This document shows positions 1-5,028 of a stretch of 5,924 nucleotides of DNA, piece after piece. This DNA is from Rheinheimera sp. (GTDB lineage: Bacteria; Pseudomonadota; Gammaproteobacteria; Enterobacterales; Alteromonadaceae). The position numbers and the translations under genes are program-made. Location: contig DMYW01000021.1 of NCBI GenBank assembly GCA_003482455.1, forward strand, positions 74,706 to 80,629, in the 5' to 3' direction. Every line of letters begins with the position of its first letter. Within the stretch, counting starts at the first letter, position 1. Below the pieces are notes generated by a model, which worked only from the letters and a program-made list of their open reading frames with translations, did no database searches and was not told where the DNA came from.

Positions 1-22
1 GCACGTGCGCTAATCGTTAGGT
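1..22 (+). other. 3' end of an attC site (truncated by window edge)
   Basis: The first 20 bases match the last 20 bases before the core site of the attC sites of cassettes 2 and 6. The core box GTTAGGT is at 16-22, with the expected cut between G16 and T17. The rest of this attC and its cassette lie upstream of the window. Confidence 0.9.
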
Positions 23-29
23 TTTAAGT

Positions 30-521
30 ATGCACCGAATTCTAAGCTTCATTTTAATTTTGTTTACCATATCAGGTTGTGAGCCAGCGTATCCGCCTCC
101 AGAAGGTTATGTGGATTCTTGCTATGGAGGTGATTTTGGAGAAAAACTAGCGGGCTCTAAGCCCGAACTATTAATTACGTTAGAGTTAGGAGTCGAGCAT
201 TGGCCAAAATTGAAAGGCCAGCTAGAGAAAATAGCAAAGGAGAATAATGTACGTTTCTTTTTTGATGAACGTGAATACGATGGACTCACAATGTTCAATG
301 CTTCGCTTTGTTCTGAAGATGGTTTGTATATGAATGTAGATAAACGGATTTGGGCTAATAGTGACGTTTCAAATTCACCTATGATGTTAACTATTTACAC
401 TTACAAAAACCAATCTGAATGGGTTACTTTCATAGAAAATGTGAAATCATCAATGGAAAGGAACTGGAAAGAATATTTCGTTAAAAATCAATCTGAAGTT
501 TCATTGAAGCTGTCATATTAA
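30..521 (+). CDS. putative lipoprotein, cassette 1
   Basis: The gene encodes a 163-residue protein that I do not recognise. The N-terminus is a lipoprotein signal: a short positive start (MHR), a hydrophobic core at residues 4-14, and the lipobox I-S-G-C with the lipidated cysteine at residue 17. Residue +2 is Glu rather than the Asp inner-membrane retention signal, so outer-membrane sorting is plausible. Further cysteines occur near residues 31 and 94. The remainder is mixed and charged with several aromatic residues. The start at 30 is the only one that preserves the signal. The AGG of the core site at 19-21 lies 8 bases upstream and may act as a weak Shine-Dalgarno. The stop is 15 bases before the R'' box. 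The gene is AT-rich. Export is well supported; the function is unknown. Confidence 0.88.
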   Translation: MHRILSFILILFTISGCEPAYPPPEGYVDSCYGGDFGEKLAGSKPELLITLELGVEHWPKLKGQLEKIAKENNVRFFFDEREYDGLTMFNASLCSEDGLYMNVDKRIWANSDVSNSPMMLTIYTYKNQSEWVTFIENVKSSMERNWKEYFVKNQSEVSLKLSY

Positions 522-536
522 AGAAAAAGTAAACAA

Positions 537-624
537 GCCTAACAATACGCGACACCTTGCGGCCTGTGGCCGCAGCGACGTCAAACTGCGATGCAGTTTT
601 CCGCGCGTGCGCTTAGTGTTAGCC
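537..624 (+). other. attC of cassette 1
   Basis: This 88-base site runs from R'' GCCTAAC (537-543) to the core GTTAGCC (618-624), with the cut after G618. The R'' box pairs with the cassette's own leading GTTAGGT at six of seven positions, the last being a possible G-U wobble. Internal perfect hairpins are GCGGCC/GGCCGC (559-564 with 568-573) and AAACTGC/GCAGTTT (583-589 with 593-599). The sequence between the boxes is unlike the other attC sites in the window. Confidence 0.9.
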
Positions 625-644
625 TCTTAGGGAATTAGAGAGAT

Positions 645-1388
645 ATGAAGAATTTATTTAGAAAAATATTTGGTGCTGGCGCGATAGCGGCGGCATCAAC
701 TTCAGCAGTATCAGAAACAGTTGAGTATGAGACAAAGGTTGAGAAAACCTCTGGCCAACCTGCAATAGTGATTCGGATTTCTGATAAGGCAATTCCAGAA
801 CAAGATGTTAAGGTGATTTTAGAGGGATTTGAAGAACAAATAGCAAGTGGCGTTCGCTTCAAAGATGAAGAAACTTTACAGCTAGGATTTATGTTAAACC
901 AATTTAAGAAACTTGATGATGGACGTCTTGTTCTTGAAGAGCCAGATATGTCCTCTTTTCCCATCAATTTCATACCATCAATGAATTACACATTCAAAAC
1001 GCTCAGAAATCAGAAGGATGTTGTTGAAAGCGTAGGAAATGATGTCGAGTTAAATTTCCCTAATATCAGACAAGCAATTGTAGTGCACAAAGATTACAAA
1101 TCATCGGCTGCTGTAATGCTTGAACGAATTAACCCAGAAGACTCACAGTCTGGATGGTGGGTACACGTTCAAGGTGATTCTAGTCCAGAAAATTATTCAC
1201 TAACATCACTATACCAATTTGCTTTAGAACGACCCGACCTTGTACATTATTTAGCTCTTCCTGTTGGGGCAAAGGCTTATGACATTAAAGGAAGCCCAAT
1301 TAGAATTTCGCTAAATGATAGAGAAATAACGTTTCAAGACGGCTCATACTTATCAGAATTAAATAAGAAATTGAAAGTTAAAAAATAA
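645..1388 (+). CDS. Imm33/DUF2185-like protein, cassette 2
   Basis: This 247-residue protein is the largest gene here. Residues about 143-215 resemble the DUF2185/Imm33 immunity domain: a strand 'QAIVVHKD', then DSQSGWW (166-172), VQGD (175-178), a helix at about 186-201, and LALPVGAKAYD near 203-213. The SGW...GD...LPVG order is characteristic of that family. The preceding region (about 76-130) has the ETLQLGFM...LEEPD...QKDVVES pattern that I associate with longer Imm33-containing proteins. The family is known mainly as predicted immunity proteins of polymorphic toxin systems. Residues 8-24 are a small hydrophobic Ala-rich stretch that could be a weak signal or anchor; an exported Imm33 protein would be unusual. 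A purine-rich AGAGAGA lies just before the ATG, with AGGGA 11 bases upstream. The stop immediately precedes R''. No cognate toxin is adjacent. Family assignment is from memory of motifs, not a search. Confidence 0.88.
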   Translation: MKNLFRKIFGAGAIAAASTSAVSETVEYETKVEKTSGQPAIVIRISDKAIPEQDVKVILEGFEEQIASGVRFKDEETLQLGFMLNQFKKLDDGRLVLEEPDMSSFPINFIPSMNYTFKTLRNQKDVVESVGNDVELNFPNIRQAIVVHKDYKSSAAVMLERINPEDSQSGWWVHVQGDSSPENYSLTSLYQFALERPDLVHYLALPVGAKAYDIKGSPIRISLNDREITFQDGSYLSELNKKLKVKK

Positions 1389-1458
1389 GGCTAACAAGGC
1401 GCGCCACAGTGACGCCAAATCGCTACGCGCTTTGCCGCACGTGCGCTAATCGTTAGGC
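1389..1458 (+). other. attC of cassette 2 (type A)
   Basis: This 70-base site runs from R'' GGCTAAC (1389-1395) to the core GTTAGGC (1452-1458). R'' is the exact complement of the cassette's leading GTTAGCC. It is nearly identical to the attC of cassette 6 (3391-3470), which carries about 10 extra bases, and its end matches the partial attC at the window start. CGCTACGCGC (1421-1430) lies where the apical loop would be. Confidence 0.93.
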
Positions 1459-1463
1459 GTTGT

Positions 1464-1931
1464 ATGAAACTGCTCCGATACTTTGATACCGATGACGGCT
1501 CTCTTCCAGAGGTGGAAGTGCGATATTCAAATCCGGATAAAGTATCCCAAGCTTTCGAATTTCTCTTCGCAAACAATGCCCAGAATGTAACGACTGGCGG
1601 AGGCTACCTTTGGATCAAAGCATCGCAAAACGAGAAACCATTCACAGGTAGCGGCGATGCGTCATTGGTTGTTAGTGAATCAGCAGAACCATTCCATGTA
1701 GTGCTAGCAGACATAACCATTGATAACTGCAAACTTCCCGATTTAGGAGTTCTAGTTATGCCCTCTAGCTTGACCATCGACTATAGAATGGGCAGCGCAT
1801 GGGGAACATCCGAGGTCAACGCTCTGCTCTTATTGTTGAAAAAGCTATGTGGGCTAGGTGGTACGCTTGTCGCTCCGTGGTGGGGCACCGAAGGCGAAAA
1901 TGAGTTCACTGAAGCTCTGCGTCGCGCCTAA
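1464..1931 (+). CDS. hypothetical soluble protein, cassette 3
   Basis: The gene encodes 155 residues without a signal peptide or membrane segment, so it is probably cytoplasmic. I do not recognise a named family. Visible features are an acidic N-terminus (FDTDDGSLPEVEVR, 7-20), a Gly-rich turn with aromatics (TTGGGYLW, 43-50), PFHVVLADITID (76-87), LPDLGVLVMPSSLTIDYRMG (91-110), a Leu-rich helix (120-129) and a C-terminal APWWGTEGENEF (137-148). This looks like a compact alpha/beta fold. The start at 1464 is six bases beyond the core-site AGG; no other Shine-Dalgarno is visible. The TAA stop lies inside the R'' box, so the gene and attC overlap. The GC content is somewhat higher than in cassettes 1 and 11, consistent with separate origins. 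Confidence 0.87.
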   Translation: MKLLRYFDTDDGSLPEVEVRYSNPDKVSQAFEFLFANNAQNVTTGGGYLWIKASQNEKPFTGSGDASLVVSESAEPFHVVLADITIDNCKLPDLGVLVMPSSLTIDYRMGSAWGTSEVNALLLLLKKLCGLGGTLVAPWWGTEGENEFTEALRRA

Positions 1932-2001
1932 CAACTGGTTCAAACCGTTCGCTTCGCTCACTGGGACGGGCTAAAGCCCGCCCCTTAACCAAACGTTAGA
2001 T
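1926..2001 (+). other. attC of cassette 3
   Basis: This 76-base site runs from R'' GCCTAAC (1926-1932) to the core GTTAGAT (1995-2001). R'' is the exact complement of the leading GTTAGGC. It contains CGCTTCGCTC (1950-1959), CTGGGAC (1961-1967) and an internal CGGGC/GCCCG hairpin (1968-1980). The last five codons of the upstream gene lie at its left edge or run into it. Confidence 0.92.
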
Positions 2002-2059
2002 GACGCCAATCGAAAATAGTGCAATAAGAGATGTAGCGCGAAAGGAAATAAAAATTAAT

Positions 2060-2479
2060 ATGATATTTGAACCCTTTGTTGGCTTGGGAATGTTGAAATT
2101 TGGCATGGATAAGGCTGAAGCAGAATCGTTACTGGGAAAGATTACCGGTGTTGGCAACTCCATTTTTGAAGATGGAAAATTGACTGCATTCTCAGTTTAT
2201 CCGGATGATATAGATAGTCTAATTATTTCTGGTGACGAAATAGCGAAAATGGATCGACTTTCGGCAGCTCTTAATCTTGCTTATCAGAGTGGAAATTATG
2301 GTCAAGCTCAGGGTGGTTCTCTCTATTTCATGGATTTAGGGTGCGCCATATTACAGTTTGAATCTCCATCGCGTGAATTCTTTTTCTTCTCTCGGGGCTA
2401 CGATACTGGCGAGCCACTAAAGGAAATGTCGCCCGATTCTATAGAGACGTACTACGAAGAAAATAACTGGGATGATTAA
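2060..2479 (+). CDS. small protein with N-terminal GLGMLKFGM motif, cassette 4
   Basis: The favoured start gives 139 residues. The N-terminus, F-V-G-L-G-M-L-K-F-G-M (residues 6-16) followed by a helix with AESLLG, matches a 'GxGxLxFGMxxxE..xLLG' opening seen in many small uncharacterised bacterial proteins, some encoded beside toxins. I treat any immunity role as speculation. There is no signal peptide, and the C-terminus is acidic. The frame stays open to an ATG at 2000 that overlaps the core site (GTTAGATG). That start would add 20 residues lacking the family look. I prefer 2060, which has AAAGGA upstream (2041-2046, a rather long 13-base spacing) and begins directly at the motif. The stop is 27 bases before R''. 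The protein is probably cytoplasmic and its function is unknown. Confidence 0.82.
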   Translation: MIFEPFVGLGMLKFGMDKAEAESLLGKITGVGNSIFEDGKLTAFSVYPDDIDSLIISGDEIAKMDRLSAALNLAYQSGNYGQAQGGSLYFMDLGCAILQFESPSREFFFFSRGYDTGEPLKEMSPDSIETYYEENNWDD

Positions 2480-2506
2480 GGGCGGTTTACTTTGTGGGCT
2501 GTAATC

Positions 2507-2624
2507 ATCTAACAAATTGCTGCACTCGGACACATAATGCTACGCTCGTTTTGTGTCTGTCGCTGCGCTCCATTATCACACAAAACGCTCTCCGCAGTAT
2601 GTGCCGGTGAGCAAGGCGTTGGGC
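2507..2624 (+). other. attC of cassette 4
   Basis: This is the longest attC here (118 bases), from R'' ATCTAAC (2507-2513) to the core GTTGGGC (2618-2624). R'' exactly complements the unusual leading GTTAGAT. The GTTTTGTGT arm near 2548 pairs with ACACAAAAC near 2578, with CGCTGCGCTC (2561-2570) in the loop. TTGCTGCAC near 2517 and GTGAGCAA near 2607 form an imperfect outer stem. Confidence 0.9.
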
Positions 2625-2627
2625 GTC

Positions 2628-3023
2628 ATGAGACTATTTCTATATCTTACTCTAATTTCGGCTGTCGCTAACGCAGAGCAATGTGTGAGCTACAAAAATA
2701 CCGAAATAACCGGCACGCTATATAAAGATACATTTGCAGGTCCGCCAAACTATGAAAGCATTGCTGATGGCGACGAGCCTGAAACCTATTTCATCGTAAA
2801 GCTTGTAAAACCTGTATGTGTTGACGGTGGTGCAGGAGCAGACGAGCTTGAAGAAAATTTCACAGATATTAAAAACATTCAACTTGTACTTAATGGTGAG
2901 TCAACATATGACTCATTGCGAACGAGTTTGGGCAAACCCGTAAAATGTACTGGCAATCTTTTTTCCGCGCATACAGGTCATCATCATACTGAAGTTTTAT
3001 TATCTGAGGTCAAGTGCAAGTGA
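2628..3023 (+). CDS. secreted DUF4431-type protein, cassette 5
   Basis: This 131-residue protein has a clear Sec signal peptide: MRLFLYLTLISAVANA, with cleavage after residue 16, so it should be periplasmic or secreted. The mature part shows a pattern I associate with DUF4431: an early Cys (19) with GTL, then GPPNYESIADGDEPE (38-52) followed by an aromatic and beta strand, CVDGG near 64, and HTGHHHT (115-121). The His-rich loop suggests metal binding, which is not proven. Four cysteines (19, 64, 107, 130) could form two disulfides. The frame is open upstream to a GTG at 2553, but those 25 codons are cassette 4's attC. The ATG at 2628 follows the core site by three bases and restores the signal peptide. 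The core GGG four bases upstream may aid ribosome binding. The stop is one base before R''. The biological role of the family is not known to me. Confidence 0.88.
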   Translation: MRLFLYLTLISAVANAEQCVSYKNTEITGTLYKDTFAGPPNYESIADGDEPETYFIVKLVKPVCVDGGAGADELEENFTDIKNIQLVLNGESTYDSLRTSLGKPVKCTGNLFSAHTGHHHTEVLLSEVKCK

Positions 3024-3024
3024 C

Positions 3025-3114
3025 GCCCAACAAGACATTCAAGTTCGCGACACTTCGTTTCGCTGGGACCCGCTTCCGCTACGCTCCAGAGGGCCCCTTA
3101 ATTCTGCGTTAGCC
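3025..3114 (+). other. attC of cassette 5
   Basis: This 90-base site runs from R'' GCCCAAC (3025-3031) to the core GTTAGCC (3108-3114). R'' exactly complements the leading GTTGGGC, including the variant second G. It contains CTGGGAC (3063-3069) followed by CGCTACGCTC (3077-3086) and a GGGCCCC closing arm. Confidence 0.92.
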
Positions 3115-3126
3115 TGTTTTCGGGTT

Positions 3127-3291
3127 TTATAGTGTTCGTCGGTAAGGCAAATCATCAAGGATGGTGGCGTTGTTTGGTAGTTCTTCGTTTGCGCCAAACT
3201 CAAATCGACAGTTGTGCTCGCTGCATCCCTTCTGATAGTTTGTCCTTAACGTAAATTTTACAGGTGCCAATAAACATTCGTGGGCAGCCAA
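3127..3291 (-). CDS. possible antisense small ORF in cassette 6
   Basis: Read leftward from a TTG at 3291 to a TAA at 3127-3129, this gives 54 residues; there is no ATG in frame. The open frame extends to a stop near 3325. The C-terminal part looks protein-like: TLRTNYQKGCSEHNC, then EFGANEELPNNATILDDLPYRRTL, with balanced composition rather than the low complexity of chance frames. In the second copy at the window end the visible 14 C-terminal codons are conserved, with one Thr-to-Lys change and one silent change. Against it are the missing ATG, the absence of a clear ribosome site, and its orientation against every other gene. It could be a decayed gene or a real reverse-oriented cassette gene. 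The identity is unknown. Confidence 0.3.
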   Translation of the reverse strand: MAAHECLLAPVKFTLRTNYQKGCSEHNCRFEFGANEELPNNATILDDLPYRRTL

Positions 3292-3461
3292 ACTGCGCTG
3301 GTCAGTTGTTTGTTGGTTTAGTTTTTATCTGCACGTGTGCGGCGTTGTTGTGGTTTGGGTGTCGGCTTTGCCTTGTTGTATCTCAGCTCAGGCTAACAAG
3401 GCGCGCCACTCGCAGTTGCTGTGACGCCAAATCGCTACGCGCTTTGCCGCACGTGCGCTAA
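3264..3461 (+). CDS. doubtful small hydrophobic ORF in cassette 6
   Basis: This frame starts with GTG and encodes 65 residues. Residues about 15-40 are strongly hydrophobic and Cys-rich (LFVGLVFICTCAALLWFG, then CRLCLVV), compatible with one membrane helix. However, roughly the last 23 residues are encoded by the attC itself, so the natural protein, if any, would be a 42-residue peptide with an accidental tail. There is no proper Shine-Dalgarno before the GTG, and it overlaps the antisense frame. It is probably not a gene, although small hydrophobic peptides of this kind can be type I toxins. Confidence 0.2.
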   Translation: MPINIRGQPNCAGQLFVGLVFICTCAALLWFGCRLCLVVSQLRLTRRATRSCCDAKSLRALPHVR

Positions 3462-3470
3462 TCGTTAGCG
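3391..3470 (+). other. attC of cassette 6 (type A)
   Basis: This 80-base site runs from R'' GGCTAAC (3391-3397) to the core GTTAGCG (3464-3470). R'' exactly complements the leading GTTAGCC. Apart from about 10 extra bases near 3410-3420 it is essentially the same as the attC of cassette 2, although the two cassettes have unrelated bodies. CGCTACGCGC is at 3433-3442. Confidence 0.93.
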
Positions 3471-3476
3471 AGAGAA

Positions 3477-3929
3477 ATGAATCTAGAGATTGAGGCCGCT
3501 GCAAGAATGTTTGCAGTTAAATATGGTGCTGTTGAACTGTCCGAATTGATTGCTTGGGCAGATGCTATTATTTTGAAACTTGAAACTCCGCCTACCGAAT
3601 TATTCGATATTTCATTGGCCAAGTCTTTATCGCAAACAGTCTCAGCCCTTAATGAACTCAGTATTGGGGCATTGAGCAATAAACCAGAGCTTTCAAAGGC
3701 CATTTTTGGAATTCTTCACAATTATTTGAATTCAGAAAATCCAAACTATGAGCGCATTTCAAAGGCGTTATTTGACATGTATATGGAGAATTTAATTCCG
3801 GATTCCGAATCAGGCCAATATATGGTTTCTTATTGGGACGAATTAGACCTTGCAGAACTTGGGTACTATGGAGACGTAGAGGATATTAAAAGCTCCATGA
3901 GAAACTTACTAAAAGAGAAAATGCGCTAA
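3477..3929 (+). CDS. hypothetical acidic helical protein, cassette 7
   Basis: This 150-residue protein has no signal peptide or membrane segment. It looks almost entirely alpha-helical and acidic: helices at about 2-16, 19-35, 44-63, 68-85 and a long C-terminal helix from about 130. It contains IAWADAIILKLETPPTELFDISLAKS (25-50) and YGDVEDIKSSMRNLLKEKM (131-149). I do not recognise the family with confidence. The size, acidity and helical content resemble small immunity proteins such as DUF2247-type proteins, but that is only a lead. The purine-rich GCGAGAGAA between the core site and the ATG supplies a ribosome site and supports this start. The TAA stop lies inside the R'' box CGCTAAC. Confidence 0.87.
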   Translation: MNLEIEAAARMFAVKYGAVELSELIAWADAIILKLETPPTELFDISLAKSLSQTVSALNELSIGALSNKPELSKAIFGILHNYLNSENPNYERISKALFDMYMENLIPDSESGQYMVSYWDELDLAELGYYGDVEDIKSSMRNLLKEKMR

Positions 3930-4037
3930 CAAAGCAATCAAACGGATGGTTTTTAAGTTGCATTTTTGCCATTCCGCTTCGCTCCATTTTACGGCAAAAG
4001 TGCAACTTAAAAACCACCGTTTATCGCGGCGTTATGG
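3924..4037 (+). other. attC of cassette 7 with a long near-perfect stem
   Basis: This 114-base site runs from R'' CGCTAAC (3924-3930) to the core GTTATGG (4031-4037). R'' exactly complements the leading GTTAGCG. Bases 3940-3962 pair with 4001-4022 over 22 base pairs, interrupted only by an unpaired A3946, which fits the extrahelical bases typical of attC stems. CGCTTCGCTC (3975-3984) is in the loop. Confidence 0.93.
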
Positions 4038-4393
4038 TTAAGGCGGCACACTTGAGATCACTCGCATTTTTAATTTCATTTGCTGCGGCAAATGCCTGTG
4101 CTTCTAGTGAAAACGACTGCGCATCAGAGTATGAGCGTGGAAACAAAGTTGGTGGTGCATACGGTGAAATGTTGGGCATAATTGAAGGCACCATTTACGG
4201 TTATGCCATTCATAATAGTGATGGCTCGTTTTGTTTGGCAGGCACACCAAAAGAGCAAGTTCGTGCAATTGCAAAAACAATCGGGGCAGCAACAGCGCGT
4301 GGAGATGAAATCCAAATGGAAGATGTTCCATCGAAAGAGTCTTCAATGAAATTTTTAAGGGCTTACTTTCCATGCAAAACGTCAAAACCATAA
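4034..4393 (+). CDS. secreted Rap1a/Tai-like immunity protein, cassette 8
   Basis: This 119-residue protein has a Sec signal peptide (basic start, hydrophobic core at about 9-19, A-C-A cleavage after residue 23), so it is probably periplasmic. The mature sequence follows the Rap1a/Tai layout: an early Cys (29), a helix with AYGEMLGIIEGTIYG (42-56), FCLAGTPKEQ (66-75) where the family has a Cys-Pro-Gly turn, an amphipathic helix, and a C-terminal LRAYFPC (108-114). C67 and C114 are the likely disulfide pair. Characterised family members protect against type VI secretion amidase effectors. No effector is nearby, so this would be an orphan immunity gene. The ATG lies within the core site (GTTATGG), so any ribosome-binding sequence must come from the preceding attC. 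The TAA stop is inside R'' CCATAAC. The family call is from motif memory. Confidence 0.87.
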   Translation: MVKAAHLRSLAFLISFAAANACASSENDCASEYERGNKVGGAYGEMLGIIEGTIYGYAIHNSDGSFCLAGTPKEQVRAIAKTIGAATARGDEIQMEDVPSKESSMKFLRAYFPCKTSKP

Positions 4394-4481
4394 CAAAACG
4401 CTCAAAATCGTTACGGCCTTCGGCCTTCACTGGGACTTTGCTACGCTACGCTCCACAAAGCCCTTTAGCTTATCGTTAGGC
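4388..4481 (+). other. attC of cassette 8
   Basis: This 94-base site runs from R'' CCATAAC (4388-4394) to the core GTTAGGC (4475-4481). R'' exactly complements the leading GTTATGG. CTGGGAC (4430-4436) opens a stem GGGACTTTG/CAAAGCCC with CGCTACGCTC (4444-4453) in its loop. A small GGCC-TTC-GGCC hairpin sits at 4415-4425. Confidence 0.92.
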
Positions 4482-4488
4482 CTTGACA

Positions 4489-4899
4489 ATGAATACGTTC
4501 ACCATCGGTGGTACAGATTTCGGAATCAGCCAGGCGGAGTCGTGCATCACGTTTGATCATGGTCAATTGACCATTGAGATCCGAGGCGATGCGGATGTAT
4601 TCACAACCATTACGAATAACGAAGATTCAGAATGGTCGTGGGCTCTATATCCTCCCCATCTGTATATTCGTAGTCTAGAAACGAAAGATGGAAAAGCAAC
4701 TTTGAACGGCGACGATGAGGTCGAGGTAGCGCTGTACATGATGGAGCACAACACAATCCTGGATGCAGCAGTTTTGGTTACATCCGCCCATAGCGTCGAC
4801 GTGTCGGGCATAGTCGATCTATTGGGCGAAAGAATGCCTTTTAATGTTAAGTTTGCGCAAAGTATGGCTGGCCCTTCCATTCCAAGGGAAGCTCCATAG
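4489..4899 (+). CDS. hypothetical beta-rich protein, cassette 9
   Basis: This 136-residue protein has no signal peptide or membrane segment. It looks beta-rich: ITFDHGQLTIEIRGD (20-34), then SEWSWALYPPHLYIRS (47-62) with three aromatics and a PP turn, an acidic GDDEVEVALYMMEHN (74-88), LDAAVLVTSAH and a closing MPFNVKFA (116-123), then a short Pro-rich tail. I do not recognise a family. A TTG at 4483 in frame would add two residues, but the ATG at 4489 is more likely, with the core AGG eight bases upstream. The TAG stop directly abuts R''. Its codon and base composition is more GC-rich than cassettes 1 or 11, as expected for an independently acquired cassette. Confidence 0.86.
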   Translation: MNTFTIGGTDFGISQAESCITFDHGQLTIEIRGDADVFTTITNNEDSEWSWALYPPHLYIRSLETKDGKATLNGDDEVEVALYMMEHNTILDAAVLVTSAHSVDVSGIVDLLGERMPFNVKFAQSMAGPSIPREAP

Positions 4900-5010
4900 G
4901 CCTAACCCATCGTTCAACCGGACATACTCCGGCGTTCCTGCGCCGGGCTTCATTTCATTTTCGCCCGGCTTCGTCACTCTGTCGCATGCCGGTTAACTCA
5001 AACGTTAGGT
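4900..5010 (+). other. attC of cassette 9
   Basis: This 111-base site runs from R'' GCCTAAC (4900-4906) to the core GTTAGGT (5004-5010). R'' exactly complements the leading GTTAGGC. The outer stem pairs AACCGG near 4916 with CCGGTT near 4989, and GC-rich arms GCCGGGC and GCCCGGC lie inside. It lacks the CGCTnCGCTC loop motif found in several other sites here. Confidence 0.9.
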
Positions 5011-5028
5011 GTTGGAGCAGGATTAAGT

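Larger units (their letters stand above)
3109..3464 (+). mobile_element. gene-less or cryptic cassette 6
   Basis: This cassette has a leading TTAGCC, a matching R'' GGCTAAC at 3391, and a 282-base body without a convincing plus-strand gene at its start. It is the only stretch here longer than 300 bases without a well-supported gene (3024-3476). Its first 66 bases recur at 5859-5924 with two differences, so the array holds at least two copies of this cassette type. The body contains two overlapping weak reading frames on opposite strands, listed separately. Gene-less cassettes in other integrons can carry promoters, small RNAs or antisense genes. I see no convincing sigma-70 promoter. Confidence 0.85.

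Noticed and set aside
635..973. Minus-strand frame opposite the start of the cassette 2 gene
   Set aside because: It is antisense to the Imm33-like gene, Ser/Ile/Pro-rich, with no recognisable features or ribosome-binding site.
2000..2059. Start of the cassette 4 gene at the ATG at 2000
   Set aside because: It overlaps the core site, has no ribosome site of its own and adds 20 residues that do not look like the family opening. It is kept as an alternative but not preferred.
2553..2627. Upstream extension of the cassette 5 gene from a GTG at 2553
   Set aside because: These 25 codons are the attC of cassette 4. The signal peptide begins at the ATG at 2628, after the core site.
3940..4022. Strong hairpin as a Rho-independent terminator
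   Set aside because: There is no U-tract at the end of the stem, and it coincides exactly with an attC bounded by R'' and the core site.
4104..4430. Long minus-strand frames opposite the cassette 8 gene
   Set aside because: They are frame shadows of the plus-strand gene. They are rich in His, Cys and Leu without domain character and run across the attC.
4483..4511. TTGACA at 4483-4488 as a promoter -35 element
   Set aside because: No -10-like hexamer lies 16 to 18 bases downstream, and the motif sits just before the start codon, so it would fire inside the gene.
4563..4880. Minus-strand frame opposite the cassette 9 gene
   Set aside because: It is fully contained in a well-supported cassette gene and has a Ser/Thr-rich composition typical of an antisense shadow.
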